Shown in pieces: positions 24,381 to 33,000 of a stretch of 64,000 nt of DNA. Position 1 is the stretch's first letter. Each line of letters opens with the position of its first letter. The notes under the pieces are model-generated. The model was not told the DNA's origin. It saw nothing but the letters and a program-made list of their open reading frames with translations, and searched no databases. Location of the stretch: NCBI GenBank assembly GCA_934491515.1, contig CAKSTF010000006.1:1-64000 (forward strand), in the 5' to 3' direction. The position numbers and the translations under genes are program-made. Source of the DNA: an uncultured Eubacteriales bacterium. Lineage in GTDB: Bacteria > Bacillota > Clostridia > Oscillospirales > Acutalibacteraceae.

Positions 24381-26021
24381 ATGAAAAGAATCATTTCGGC
24401 ACTTCTGTGCGCAATTCTTCTCGTTGGCGTTTTTGCTGGATGCGGCGGTAAGAAAACGGCCAAAGGCGACGGATCTACAATAACGATCGGTCTTTTGTCC
24501 TCTGCGCTTGTTGAAGATTACGACAACAACGCGCTTACCAAGTATCTTGAAGAGAAAAGCGGATACAATCTTGAATTCACTTTCTTCGCCAGCAGCGGCA
24601 ACGACGCAAAGTCTCAGATCGCTACAATGATGGCGGGCGGCGAGACTCTTCCTGATATTCTTTGGGGTATTTCTCTCGGTAAGGACGTTTACACCGAATA
24701 CGGCAGAGACGGTTACCTTCTCGACCTCAAAAAATATTATGACGACAAAGACGGTAAGGCTAAGACCTTCTGGGATCGTTTTAAACAGCTCCCCGAAGAT
24801 GACCAGGATACCTATAACCGTGCTCTTGTAGATCCCGACACCGGCGCTATGTATATGATTCCGCGTCTTGAGGTTTCCGAGATCGACGTTATGGACTATC
24901 AGCTTTACATAAACCAGAAATGGCTTAAGAAACTCAATCTTTCCGTTCCGAAGAGCATGGATGAACTTTACAACGTTCTTGTTGCTTTCCGCGATAAGGA
25001 TCCCAACGGCAACGGCAAGAAGGATGAAATCCCGCTTATCGGCTGCACCGGTATCGGCGGCGACGTGGTTAACTTCATCATTAACCAGTACATCTACTTC
25101 AACGATCAGAACTACTTCAACCTTGAAAACGGTAAACTTACCACTCCTTTCACTACCAATGAGTATCGTGAAGGTCTTAAGTATGCTAACAAACTCGTTT
25201 CCGAAGGTCTTCTTTCAACACTTTCTCTTACTTCCTCTTCTTCCGACCTTCGCGCAATGATCTGCCCCACAATGACCGATGGCAAGATTTCCGACGATCA
25301 GGAAATCATCGGCTGCTTCGCAGGTCACCCGACCCTCGTTATCGAAAATGATAACCCCGCAATGCTCGACTATGTTGGGATGAACTACTGGTCACGCTGC
25401 GTTAAAACCGCAAACCTTCACTCTTACGATTCATTCGTAACCGAAGATTGCCAGAATCCCGACGCTGCATGGGATCTCCTTATGCTTATGTGCGAGGAAG
25501 AAACCTCCCTGCGTATGCGTTACGGTGAAAAGGGCGTTGACTGGGACGATGCTGACAAGGGCTCCAAGTCCTTCATCGGCAGAGATGCTGAAATCAAAGT
25601 TATAAACAACGTTTTCGCTTCTCAGAACAACTCCTGCTGGAGCCGTGTCGCTTCTACCATCCTTATCGACTCCGAGAACGAAGTTACTCAGGTTGAAGAT
25701 GTTACCGATTGGACTAAACATAAGAATTCCTGCTTTACTACCGTTCACGATAATTTCTTTGCGGCTATGGAAAAATATAACCCGAAGGAAATTATGCCTG
25801 CTGTTTCCTACACCACCGAGGAAAGCGAAAAGTATTCTATGACTATGTCCAACTGCGCAAGCCTTATAGTTACTTCACGTTCTTCCTTTGTAACCGGTAC
25901 TATGGATCCCAACAAGGATTCCGATTGGAACAGCTACGTTAAGCAGCTGAACGACCTTGGTCTTGAAGACTGGAAAGCCGTAGCCCAGAAGGCTTACGAC
26001 CGCCAGACTGTTAAGAAGTAA
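24381..26021 (+). CDS. Oligosaccharide ABC transporter, substrate-binding lipoprotein (LplA-like)
   Basis: The 546-residue lipoprotein has a signal with lipobox 'GVFAGC'. It belongs to the large extracellular solute-binding family 1 members that work with LplB/YtcP permeases: 'MMAGGETLPDILWG', 'GYLLDLKKYYDDKDG', 'RDKDPNGNGKKDEIPLIG' (a calcium-loop-like segment common in this group) and 'NPDAAWDLLMLMCEEE' near the C-terminus. The start is ATG 24381 with ACGGAGGT 9 nt upstream. Codon choice is C-rich at third positions compared with its neighbours, as for a highly expressed gene. It brings a sugar oligomer to the two permeases downstream. Confidence 0.92.
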   Translation: MKRIISALLCAILLVGVFAGCGGKKTAKGDGSTITIGLLSSALVEDYDNNALTKYLEEKSGYNLEFTFFASSGNDAKSQIATMMAGGETLPDILWGISLGKDVYTEYGRDGYLLDLKKYYDDKDGKAKTFWDRFKQLPEDDQDTYNRALVDPDTGAMYMIPRLEVSEIDVMDYQLYINQKWLKKLNLSVPKSMDELYNVLVAFRDKDPNGNGKKDEIPLIGCTGIGGDVVNFIINQYIYFNDQNYFNLENGKLTTPFTTNEYREGLKYANKLVSEGLLSTLSLTSSSSDLRAMICPTMTDGKISDDQEIIGCFAGHPTLVIENDNPAMLDYVGMNYWSRCVKTANLHSYDSFVTEDCQNPDAAWDLLMLMCEEETSLRMRYGEKGVDWDDADKGSKSFIGRDAEIKVINNVFASQNNSCWSRVASTILIDSENEVTQVEDVTDWTKHKNSCFTTVHDNFFAAMEKYNPKEIMPAVSYTTEESEKYSMTMSNCASLIVTSRSSFVTGTMDPNKDSDWNSYVKQLNDLGLEDWKAVAQKAYDRQTVKK

Positions 26022-26041
26022 TTTTAGTTTTTGAATTCCTG

Positions 26042-26110
26042 CCGGCTGCGCGGATCGGAAAAGTTTCGCGCAGTCGGTACTTCTAAATGGCGCAATGCGC
26101 CTTTATTTTT
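26042..26110 (+). terminator. Two hairpins between binding protein and first permease
   Basis: Hairpin 1: CCGGCTGCGCG (26042-26052) with CGCGCAGTCGG (26067-26077), 11 bp including one G-T pair. Hairpin 2: GGCGC-AAT-GCGCC (26089-26101) followed by TTTATTTTT. They probably limit read-through and stabilise the binding-protein message. Confidence 0.75.
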
Positions 26111-26125
26111 ATGAAAGGTTGATTG

Positions 26126-27085
26126 ATGGTGAGCAAAAAAGTTAAGGACCCTACGCTTGCCTGTAACGCCAAAGGATACGCCTGGACAAAGTTCAAGCAA
26201 AGCTGGCAATTGCAGGTAATGCTTATTCTCCCGATGATATACTTGCTCATATTCCATTACGCGCCTATGTACGGTATGGTTATCGCTTGGAAAAACTACC
26301 GTGCGCGTGACGGAATCTGGGGAAGTGCGTGGGTAGGCTGGAAGAACTTCCAGGAATTCTTCGCATACTACAGATGGAAAATGCTTGTTAAGAACACGCT
26401 GGCTATTTCTTTCTATCAGTTGCTTGCAGGCTTCCCGATACCGATTTTGTTGGCGCTTGTGCTTCACGTTAACGAGCACAACGTTCTTAAAAAGATCACA
26501 CAGAACGTATCCTACGTACCGCACTTCATTTCAACGGTTGTTATGGTTGGTATACTCAATCAGGTATTTAACCCCGTTACCGGTATGTACGGTGCTGTGT
26601 GCAAACTGTTCGGCGTTATATCCCGTACCGATATACGTTCAAGCGTGAAGGCTTTCCGCCATTTGTACGTTTGGTCCGGTATATGGCAGGCAATGGGCTG
26701 GGGCACCATTCTTTATATTGCGGCGCTCGCCGCGGTTTCGCCCGAACTTCACGAAGCCGCTAAAATTGACGGCGCTTCGCGTTGGCAGCGTGTACTGCAC
26801 GTTGATATCCCCACCATTATGCCCACGGTTGCAATAATGCTTATTTTGCGCTGCGGCAGCATAATGTCGGTAGGTTACGAAAAAGTTTACCTTATGCAGA
26901 ACTCCCTTAACATTAACAGGTCCGAAATCATTTCTACATATGTGTACAAGTACGGTCTTGCTAAAAATAAGATGTCCTACGGTTCTGCGGTTTCGTTTAT
27001 GAACTCGATAATAAACACCACTTTGATCGTTACGGTTAACTTCCTTGCAGGCAAGTTCTCCGATGGCGAAGCAGGTCTGTTCTAA
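26126..27085 (+). CDS. Oligosaccharide ABC transporter permease (LplB family)
   Basis: The ~319-residue permease has six predicted membrane helices. It opens with 'MLILPMIYLLIFHYAPMYGMVIAWKNY', a hallmark of the LplB/YteP group. The EAA loop reads 'EAAKIDGASRWQRVLHVDIP'. The end 'INTTLIVTVNFLAGKFSDGEAGLF' matches the family ending. AAAGGTTGAT precedes the ATG at 26126; the nearby TTG and GTG are less likely starts. It forms a heterodimer with the next permease. No ATPase gene is present, as is common for this class, which shares an MsmK-type ATPase. Confidence 0.94.
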   Translation: MVSKKVKDPTLACNAKGYAWTKFKQSWQLQVMLILPMIYLLIFHYAPMYGMVIAWKNYRARDGIWGSAWVGWKNFQEFFAYYRWKMLVKNTLAISFYQLLAGFPIPILLALVLHVNEHNVLKKITQNVSYVPHFISTVVMVGILNQVFNPVTGMYGAVCKLFGVISRTDIRSSVKAFRHLYVWSGIWQAMGWGTILYIAALAAVSPELHEAAKIDGASRWQRVLHVDIPTIMPTVAIMLILRCGSIMSVGYEKVYLMQNSLNINRSEIISTYVYKYGLAKNKMSYGSAVSFMNSIINTTLIVTVNFLAGKFSDGEAGLF

Positions 27086-27103
27086 GGGAGGTGCGGTCTT
27101 AAA

Positions 27104-28015
27104 ATGAGTATTTCTAAAAAACATCCCAACAAGATTAAGGATACAGTCGTTGACCGTACCCTTCAGGGCTTTACAACAGTCCTTATAGTAATTTTGCTTA
27201 TTATCGTCGGCTATCCCGTTCTTTACGTTGTTTCCTGCTCTTTCTCGGGTGCTGCGGCTCTTAAGTCCGCGCGTGTATTCTTCTATCCCATAGATCCCAC
27301 AATTGCAGGTTACAAGTTCGTATTCCAGTATAAAACGGTTTGGATCGGCTATCGCAACTCGCTGTTTTACACGGTTTTCGGTACACTTATCAATATGGTG
27401 CTTACGGTGCTTTGTGCATATCCGCTTTCAAAGTCGGATCTTCCCGGCAAGGGAATATACACAAAACTGCTTGTTTTCACAATGCTGTTTTCCGCCGGTA
27501 TGATACCGAACTTCATTATCCGTTCAAAACTCGGCCTTGTTGACACCGTTTGGGCGATTCTTCTTGCAGGCGCACTCAGCGTTTACAATATGATGATTGT
27601 TCGTACTTCGTTTAAGTCGAGCATTCCGTCCGAACTTTTTGAAGCCGCTAAAATCGACGGCGCTTCGGATTTCAAATGTCTTACAAGCATTGCCATACCG
27701 CTTTCAAAGGCAACCCTTTCGGTTATCACCCTTTACTATGCGGTTGGTCACTGGAACCAGTACTTCACCGCGATGATTTATCTGCGTAATAAAAACCTTT
27801 TCCCGTTGCAGATGTTCCTGCGTACTATCCTTACTGCCGGTCAGACGATTGACGCCTCCACCGTTAGTGAAACGCTTCAGGCGCAGATAACAGAAGGTAC
27901 ACAGCAGATACAGTATGCCCTTATCGTTGTTTCCACCGTTCCTGTTCTTCTTCTTTACTTCGTAGTTCAGAAGTATTTTGAAAAAGGCGTTATGGTTGGT
28001 TCCGTTAAAGGCTGA
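27104..28015 (+). CDS. Oligosaccharide ABC transporter permease (YtcP/LplC family)
   Basis: The 303-residue permease carries the EAA motif 'EAAKIDGASDFKCLTSIAIPLSKA'. Family-typical stretches include 'YPVLYVVSCSFSG', 'TVFGTLINMVLTVLCAYPLS', 'FSAGMIPNFI' and the end 'QKYFEKGVMVGSVKG'. The start is ATG with GGGAGGTG upstream, 18 nt after the LplB-type gene. A strong terminator follows at 28039. Confidence 0.95.
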   Translation: MSISKKHPNKIKDTVVDRTLQGFTTVLIVILLIIVGYPVLYVVSCSFSGAAALKSARVFFYPIDPTIAGYKFVFQYKTVWIGYRNSLFYTVFGTLINMVLTVLCAYPLSKSDLPGKGIYTKLLVFTMLFSAGMIPNFIIRSKLGLVDTVWAILLAGALSVYNMMIVRTSFKSSIPSELFEAAKIDGASDFKCLTSIAIPLSKATLSVITLYYAVGHWNQYFTAMIYLRNKNLFPLQMFLRTILTAGQTIDASTVSETLQAQITEGTQQIQYALIVVSTVPVLLLYFVVQKYFEKGVMVGSVKG

Positions 28016-28038
28016 TACAAACGAAATAACTTCACTTA

Positions 28039-28066
28039 AGACCCGCTTTTACGCGGGTCTTTTTTT
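28039..28066 (+). terminator. Terminator of the oligosaccharide importer
   Basis: An 8-bp stem AGACCCGC/GCGGGTCT with a TTTTAC loop is followed by a TTTTTT run. Beyond it, 28067-28557 is very AT-rich with no supported gene; TATAAA at 28434 may be a -10 for the next gene, but its -35 is poor. Confidence 0.92.
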
Positions 28067-28557
28067 ACGCGCCGAAAACGCGGCACAAACACTGCCTGCA
28101 CCGTATTTTTTACATATTTGGCAAAAAATTTGCATTGCACGGGCATTAAATTTATTTTAAAATATACTTGCAGGAAAGTATTTCAGAATAATATATTTTG
28201 TGTTTTTCACCGAAAAACAGAAGGATTTGTTTTTTATGTTCTGGCACTATCGTTTTCACATTATCATCGAAAAATAAATATTTTTTTAAGGGTCGCTGCA
28301 ATTTTGTGAAAAATGCTGTAATTTTGCAAACCGTAATTGTTTGTTTTGCTTATAATGCAAAACTTTTAATTAAAAATTTGTGAATTATTTATTATATTTT
28401 TTGGCAAAAAGTATTGCTTTTGTCACAAAAATAGTATAAAATTGCTATACAAGTTATATATGTGTTTATGCGCCTTATGGGAATTTTTTTATTTCCGTCG
28501 GCCCGTACAAACACTGCTTGCATTTCCGTTTTTTCGGAACACAGGAGGGAATTATTT

Positions 28558-30036
28558 ATGAAAAAAGTGTTGGCTCTTTTTATGTGCCTTTGCATGGTAG
28601 CGTGTCTTGCTGCCTGCGGTAAAGGCGAAGATAAGAAGACAACAACCACCACGAAAGTTACCGTTAAAGACGATTACAAAGGTAAATTCCGTGTTGGTTT
28701 CGGCAGGGAATCGGTAATGCCGGAAGAATCGGTACCGCTTGGCGGTTTCGGTGCTACTTCCAACCGCCTTTCCAACGGATACCTTAATGATATCTATGCG
28801 GACTGCACGGCAATTTCCGATCAGGACAACAAAACGCTTTTGGTATTTGCGTATGACAGTGTAGGTTCCAACGCCAAATTCGGCAACGAACTTGTAACAA
28901 CGATTTCAAAGGCGACGGGCGTACCGGAAGATAACATTATTATCAACCATTCACATTCGCACTCAACGCCCGATACGCGTAATACCGAACTCGGCACTAT
29001 CCTTGAATATACGGCTTCGCTTCCCGCAATATTCGTAAAGGCTGCCGAAACAGCGCTTAACAGTCGTGTTCCGGCGAAAATGTATTACGGCGAAACCCAG
29101 GCGCAGGGCCTTAACTTTGTCCGTCATTACTTTGCGCAGAACGCAGACGGCGGCGAAACCTTTGCCCTCGGCGACAACCATAAGGACTTAGGCTTTAAAG
29201 GCAAACTTCTCGGCCACACGACCGAGTCGGACCACACCGTTTTCACCGTTAAGTTTGAACGTGAAAATAACGAGAAGGACGTTTATTTGGTATCTTTCCG
29301 CGCGCATCCCACATTTACGGGCGGTTCTGCCAAGTATGATGTTTCTTCCGACTGGGTAGGTCCTTTGCGCGAAAACGTTGAAAAGGAACTTGACGCTTAC
29401 TGTACATACTTACAGGGCGCGGCGGGCAACAACAACTCCAAAAGCCGTATTGCAGGTGAATCCCGTGCGGACTATTTCCGTGATCACGGTAAATATCTTG
29501 CCGAGTATGTTATAAATACCGCCAAGAACCTTACAGAGGTTAAAACCGGCTCCATCGTTAACAAAACGTGGATTTATACGGGCGCTGTTAACCACGCCGA
29601 CGACGGCAAGGTAGGTCTGGCACAGGTTGTTGCCAACTATTGGAACACGAGTTACGACGGCACCGGCGCTAAGAAACTTGCGGAAACCTACGGTATGGCG
29701 AGCCAGTATCACGCAAACGCAATAATCAACCGTTCAAAGATGGGTCAAACGCAGGATGTTAAACTTACATGCTTTGCCATAGGCGACCTTGCTTTCACGG
29801 GCGGTTCTTTCGAGCAGTTTGATACAAACTCAAGATATATAATTGATAATTCACCTTATAAGTATACCATTCCGCTTGGTTACACCGGTTATCAGCAGGG
29901 TTACATTCCCTCTAAGTTCGCTTTTGAGTACGGTTGCTATGAATCCGACACCACGGCATTTGTAGCCGGCACGGGCGAGGACATAGCAAACGACCTGCTC
30001 GCAAAACTGAACGACGCTAAAAAACTTTCTAAATAA
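28558..30036 (+). CDS. Neutral-ceramidase-fold lipoprotein, copy 1
   Basis: The 492-residue lipoprotein has a lipobox 'ACLAAC' (Cys ~20), a Thr/Lys linker, then a neutral/alkaline ceramidase-like N-terminal domain. 'RVGFGRESVMPEESVPLGGFG' is the family opening. 'NHSHSHSTPD' (about residue 131) is the zinc-site HxHxH/SxPD motif. 'FRAHPTFTGG' and 'LQGAAGNNN' correspond to the second His and the catalytic loop. The immunoglobulin-like C-terminal domain of ceramidases appears absent. The start ATG has AGGAGGG upstream. Whether the substrate is ceramide or another amide/ester is unknown. It precedes a giant beta-helix gene by 22 nt, and the pair is repeated downstream. Confidence 0.82.
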   Translation: MKKVLALFMCLCMVACLAACGKGEDKKTTTTTKVTVKDDYKGKFRVGFGRESVMPEESVPLGGFGATSNRLSNGYLNDIYADCTAISDQDNKTLLVFAYDSVGSNAKFGNELVTTISKATGVPEDNIIINHSHSHSTPDTRNTELGTILEYTASLPAIFVKAAETALNSRVPAKMYYGETQAQGLNFVRHYFAQNADGGETFALGDNHKDLGFKGKLLGHTTESDHTVFTVKFERENNEKDVYLVSFRAHPTFTGGSAKYDVSSDWVGPLRENVEKELDAYCTYLQGAAGNNNSKSRIAGESRADYFRDHGKYLAEYVINTAKNLTEVKTGSIVNKTWIYTGAVNHADDGKVGLAQVVANYWNTSYDGTGAKKLAETYGMASQYHANAIINRSKMGQTQDVKLTCFAIGDLAFTGGSFEQFDTNSRYIIDNSPYKYTIPLGYTGYQQGYIPSKFAFEYGCYESDTTAFVAGTGEDIANDLLAKLNDAKKLSK

Positions 30037-30058
30037 TTATTAAGGAGGGAAAGACTCA

Positions 30059-33000
30059 ATGAAGAAAACAGGTTTTAAAAAGTTTCTGCTTTCTAAGTGG
30101 ACGCTTATTATAGCGGCCGTGCTTGTGGTTGCTGCCGCAGGTACCGTTACCGCGCTTAACTGGAACAACTGGTTCGGTAAAACGGAAGATACCGCGGTTG
30201 TTGCATCAAAAGATATTTTCTGGAACGTTGACAGGGACGAATATGCATACAAATCAGATTCCTTTACTTCTTCCCGTGTTCCCGATAAGGACGATGGTTA
30301 CTACCACGTTCTGTTTTCAAACGTAACACAGCAGGGCCGTGCGGTTACGCGCCGTGTTGCGGATAAAAAGGTAGTTGACAAAATAGATAGACTCCGTGCA
30401 ATGGGTCTTAAGTTTGACGATAAGGGCATTGTTGTTGATGTTATTCCGCTTGAAGAACTCGGCGACACCATTTCGGTAAAACGCGGCTACGTTGTAGAGA
30501 CCAAAGAGGACGGCACAACCGTTGAAATAGACACATCCGAATCTTTGGACGGCGTAAGATATTCCGTTAAGGTTCCCGCGCTTGCTCTTCGTGTTGACGT
30601 TTGCGGCGCTACCGGCTCTGTTGGCAAAACGCTTGAAGGCAACCTTGAAGAGGGCGACTGCATCTGGGCTATTTCCGATAAAAAGGACAATATCAGATAC
30701 GTATTCCTTACAAACCGTACGGTTGTAGGCACCCTTTACTGGAACAAGACCCGTCAGTACGATTCAAAACTGATGAAAACCAAGCGTACTCCCGATGCGG
30801 ACGGTTACTATTCCTTTGAACTTGCAGCCAACGGCACGTGCGAAGTTTATAAAACAAAGGACATTAAAATAGCCAACCAGATGGACGCACAGGCTGCACG
30901 CACCTTCGGTCTTGAGGTTGGAGAAGGCAATATAATCACGGCGTACAAATCCGTTCGTGATACCACCGGCGGCAACGGATTCGGTTCTTGGTATAATATC
31001 ACCGAAATTAACGATAAAAAGGTAACTGCAGTTAAATATGCAAAAGGTAACGATACCGGCACAACCATTACCGGCACGCTTGCCAACAAATGCCATGTAT
31101 ATGACGTTACTGATCTTCCCGGTACAACTTACGGCGCTGTTACCGAACTAAAGGTAGGCGACCAGATTCAGGGCTGGAAAAACAGCAAAGCCCAGATTTG
31201 CTACATCTTCGTTTTAGGCGGCAGAACGGTTGATTCCGATATGTATTGGAACACCTCCCGCAAATGGAGCAGCGGCAAATGGACCAGAACAGCCGAAGCC
31301 GATGGCAGATATGTATTTAAACTCGGTGTGGCTTCAAAGGGCACAATCCAGGAATTCTGGACCCGCGACGCTAAACTTGCGCAGGAACTTGACGAAAAGT
31401 ACCCTGGACAGTGTTTCGGCCTTAAACTTAACGGCAACCAGATAATTGGTCACTATACGGCAGCGCAGGTTTCAGGCGGCGCTTCCTGGGGTTCGTGGTA
31501 CGATATAACCTCTAAGGATGGAAATAAACTTCACGCAAAGAAGATTGCTTCCGGCAGCGACAAGGGCACCGAGATTGACGGCGAACTTGCAGACAAGTGC
31601 TATATTATCAACACTCAGGACGGCTGCAAGCAGACCACCGTTGACGTAGGCGACCGTGTTCACGGTATGCGCAACAACATCGGTAAGGTATCTTACCTCT
31701 TTATTATAAACAAAGCACCCAAGGTTGTTAAAACTTCGTATTGCCAGCACTGCGGCAAAAATGTTGCGTGGTATGGCTTTGGCGGCGGTACTTCCACAAA
31801 AGACGGCGCACACTATGTGCTTCTTGATGATATCAAACTTGAATCCCAGTTCAATGTCGGTGCTACCGGAAATACTACAACGAAGTACACCGTAACCGAT
31901 AATGTTCTTGACCTTGCAGGTCACAAACTCACAGGTAAAATCCGTACTATCGCAGTTCAGAGAATGTGCAAACTTTCGATTATGGACTCTGTAGGCGGCG
32001 GCGTTATAACTTCCTCTAATACCGAAGTTTCCGATATGGGTCTCGGTGTTTGGGCAAGAGAATCTTCCACCGTTGATATGTACGGCGGTACGATTGATAT
32101 GACCGGCGTTAAGAACAACGGTTTCTACGGCACAAGCGTTGCCGTACTTAACGGCGCTACGTTCAATCTGCGCGGCGGCACCATAAAGGGCGGTACTTCG
32201 CTTACTGTTAAGGGCGTTAGGTCCGACGGTAAGGATACCGATCCGATACGCGGTTGGGGCGGCAACGTTTACGTTGGCGGTAATGCCACATTCAATATGT
32301 CCGGCGGTACAATAACCGGCGGTACGGCAGGCCTCGGCGGCAACATATTTGCCGGTTCAAACTCCGTGTTCAACCTCTCCGGCGGCGTTATCGAAGGCGG
32401 TAAAGCGGTAGGTACGCCCAGAACAACAGCCGGCGGCACCGAATACTCGTTCGGTATTAACGGCGGTAATATGTATACAGAAGGTAAGATTAACATTACC
32501 GGCGGTACCATTAAGGGCGGCTATGCTAAGGGCACAGGCGATTATTATGAAGCAGGCGGCGGTAACGTAGCACTCTTCCACAGCGGCACGCTCACAATGT
32601 CAGGCGGCTCGGTAGAGGACGGCGTTTCCACCAACGGCGGTAACTTCTATGTTTACAACAGCACCAACGCTTCCGTAATTTCGGGCGGTACCGTAAAGGG
32701 CGGCAGCGCTGAAAGACTTGCCAACGACGGGCAAAAGATTAACGGCGGCAACAACACCAACGGTTGGGGCGGCAACGGCGGTAACTTCTACGTTATGGGC
32801 GGCAAACTTGACATTAAGGACGAAGGCGTTATCGAAGGAGGTAAGGCCAACGGCAGCAACGGCGGCGGCGGTAACATTGCGCTTCGCAACAGAAATGCAA
32901 CAGTCAGCGGCGTCGTTAATATGTCCGGCGGTACCATAAAGAACGGTACTTCCGTTACAAACAAAGCCGGCGCTAACCTTGTTGTATACAACGCAACAAA

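Noticed and set aside
28118..28383. Small open frames in the AT-rich gap before the first ceramidase-like gene
   Set aside because: No ribosome binding site, Phe/Lys/Ile-rich translation typical of chance frames in AT-rich DNA, and overlap with each other.
31472..31924. Long antisense open frames inside the beta-helix and LRR genes (also near 32269-32511, 37953-38657, 49525-49929)
   Set aside because: They have no ribosome binding site, have low-complexity composition mirroring the sense strand, and lie fully inside well-supported genes.
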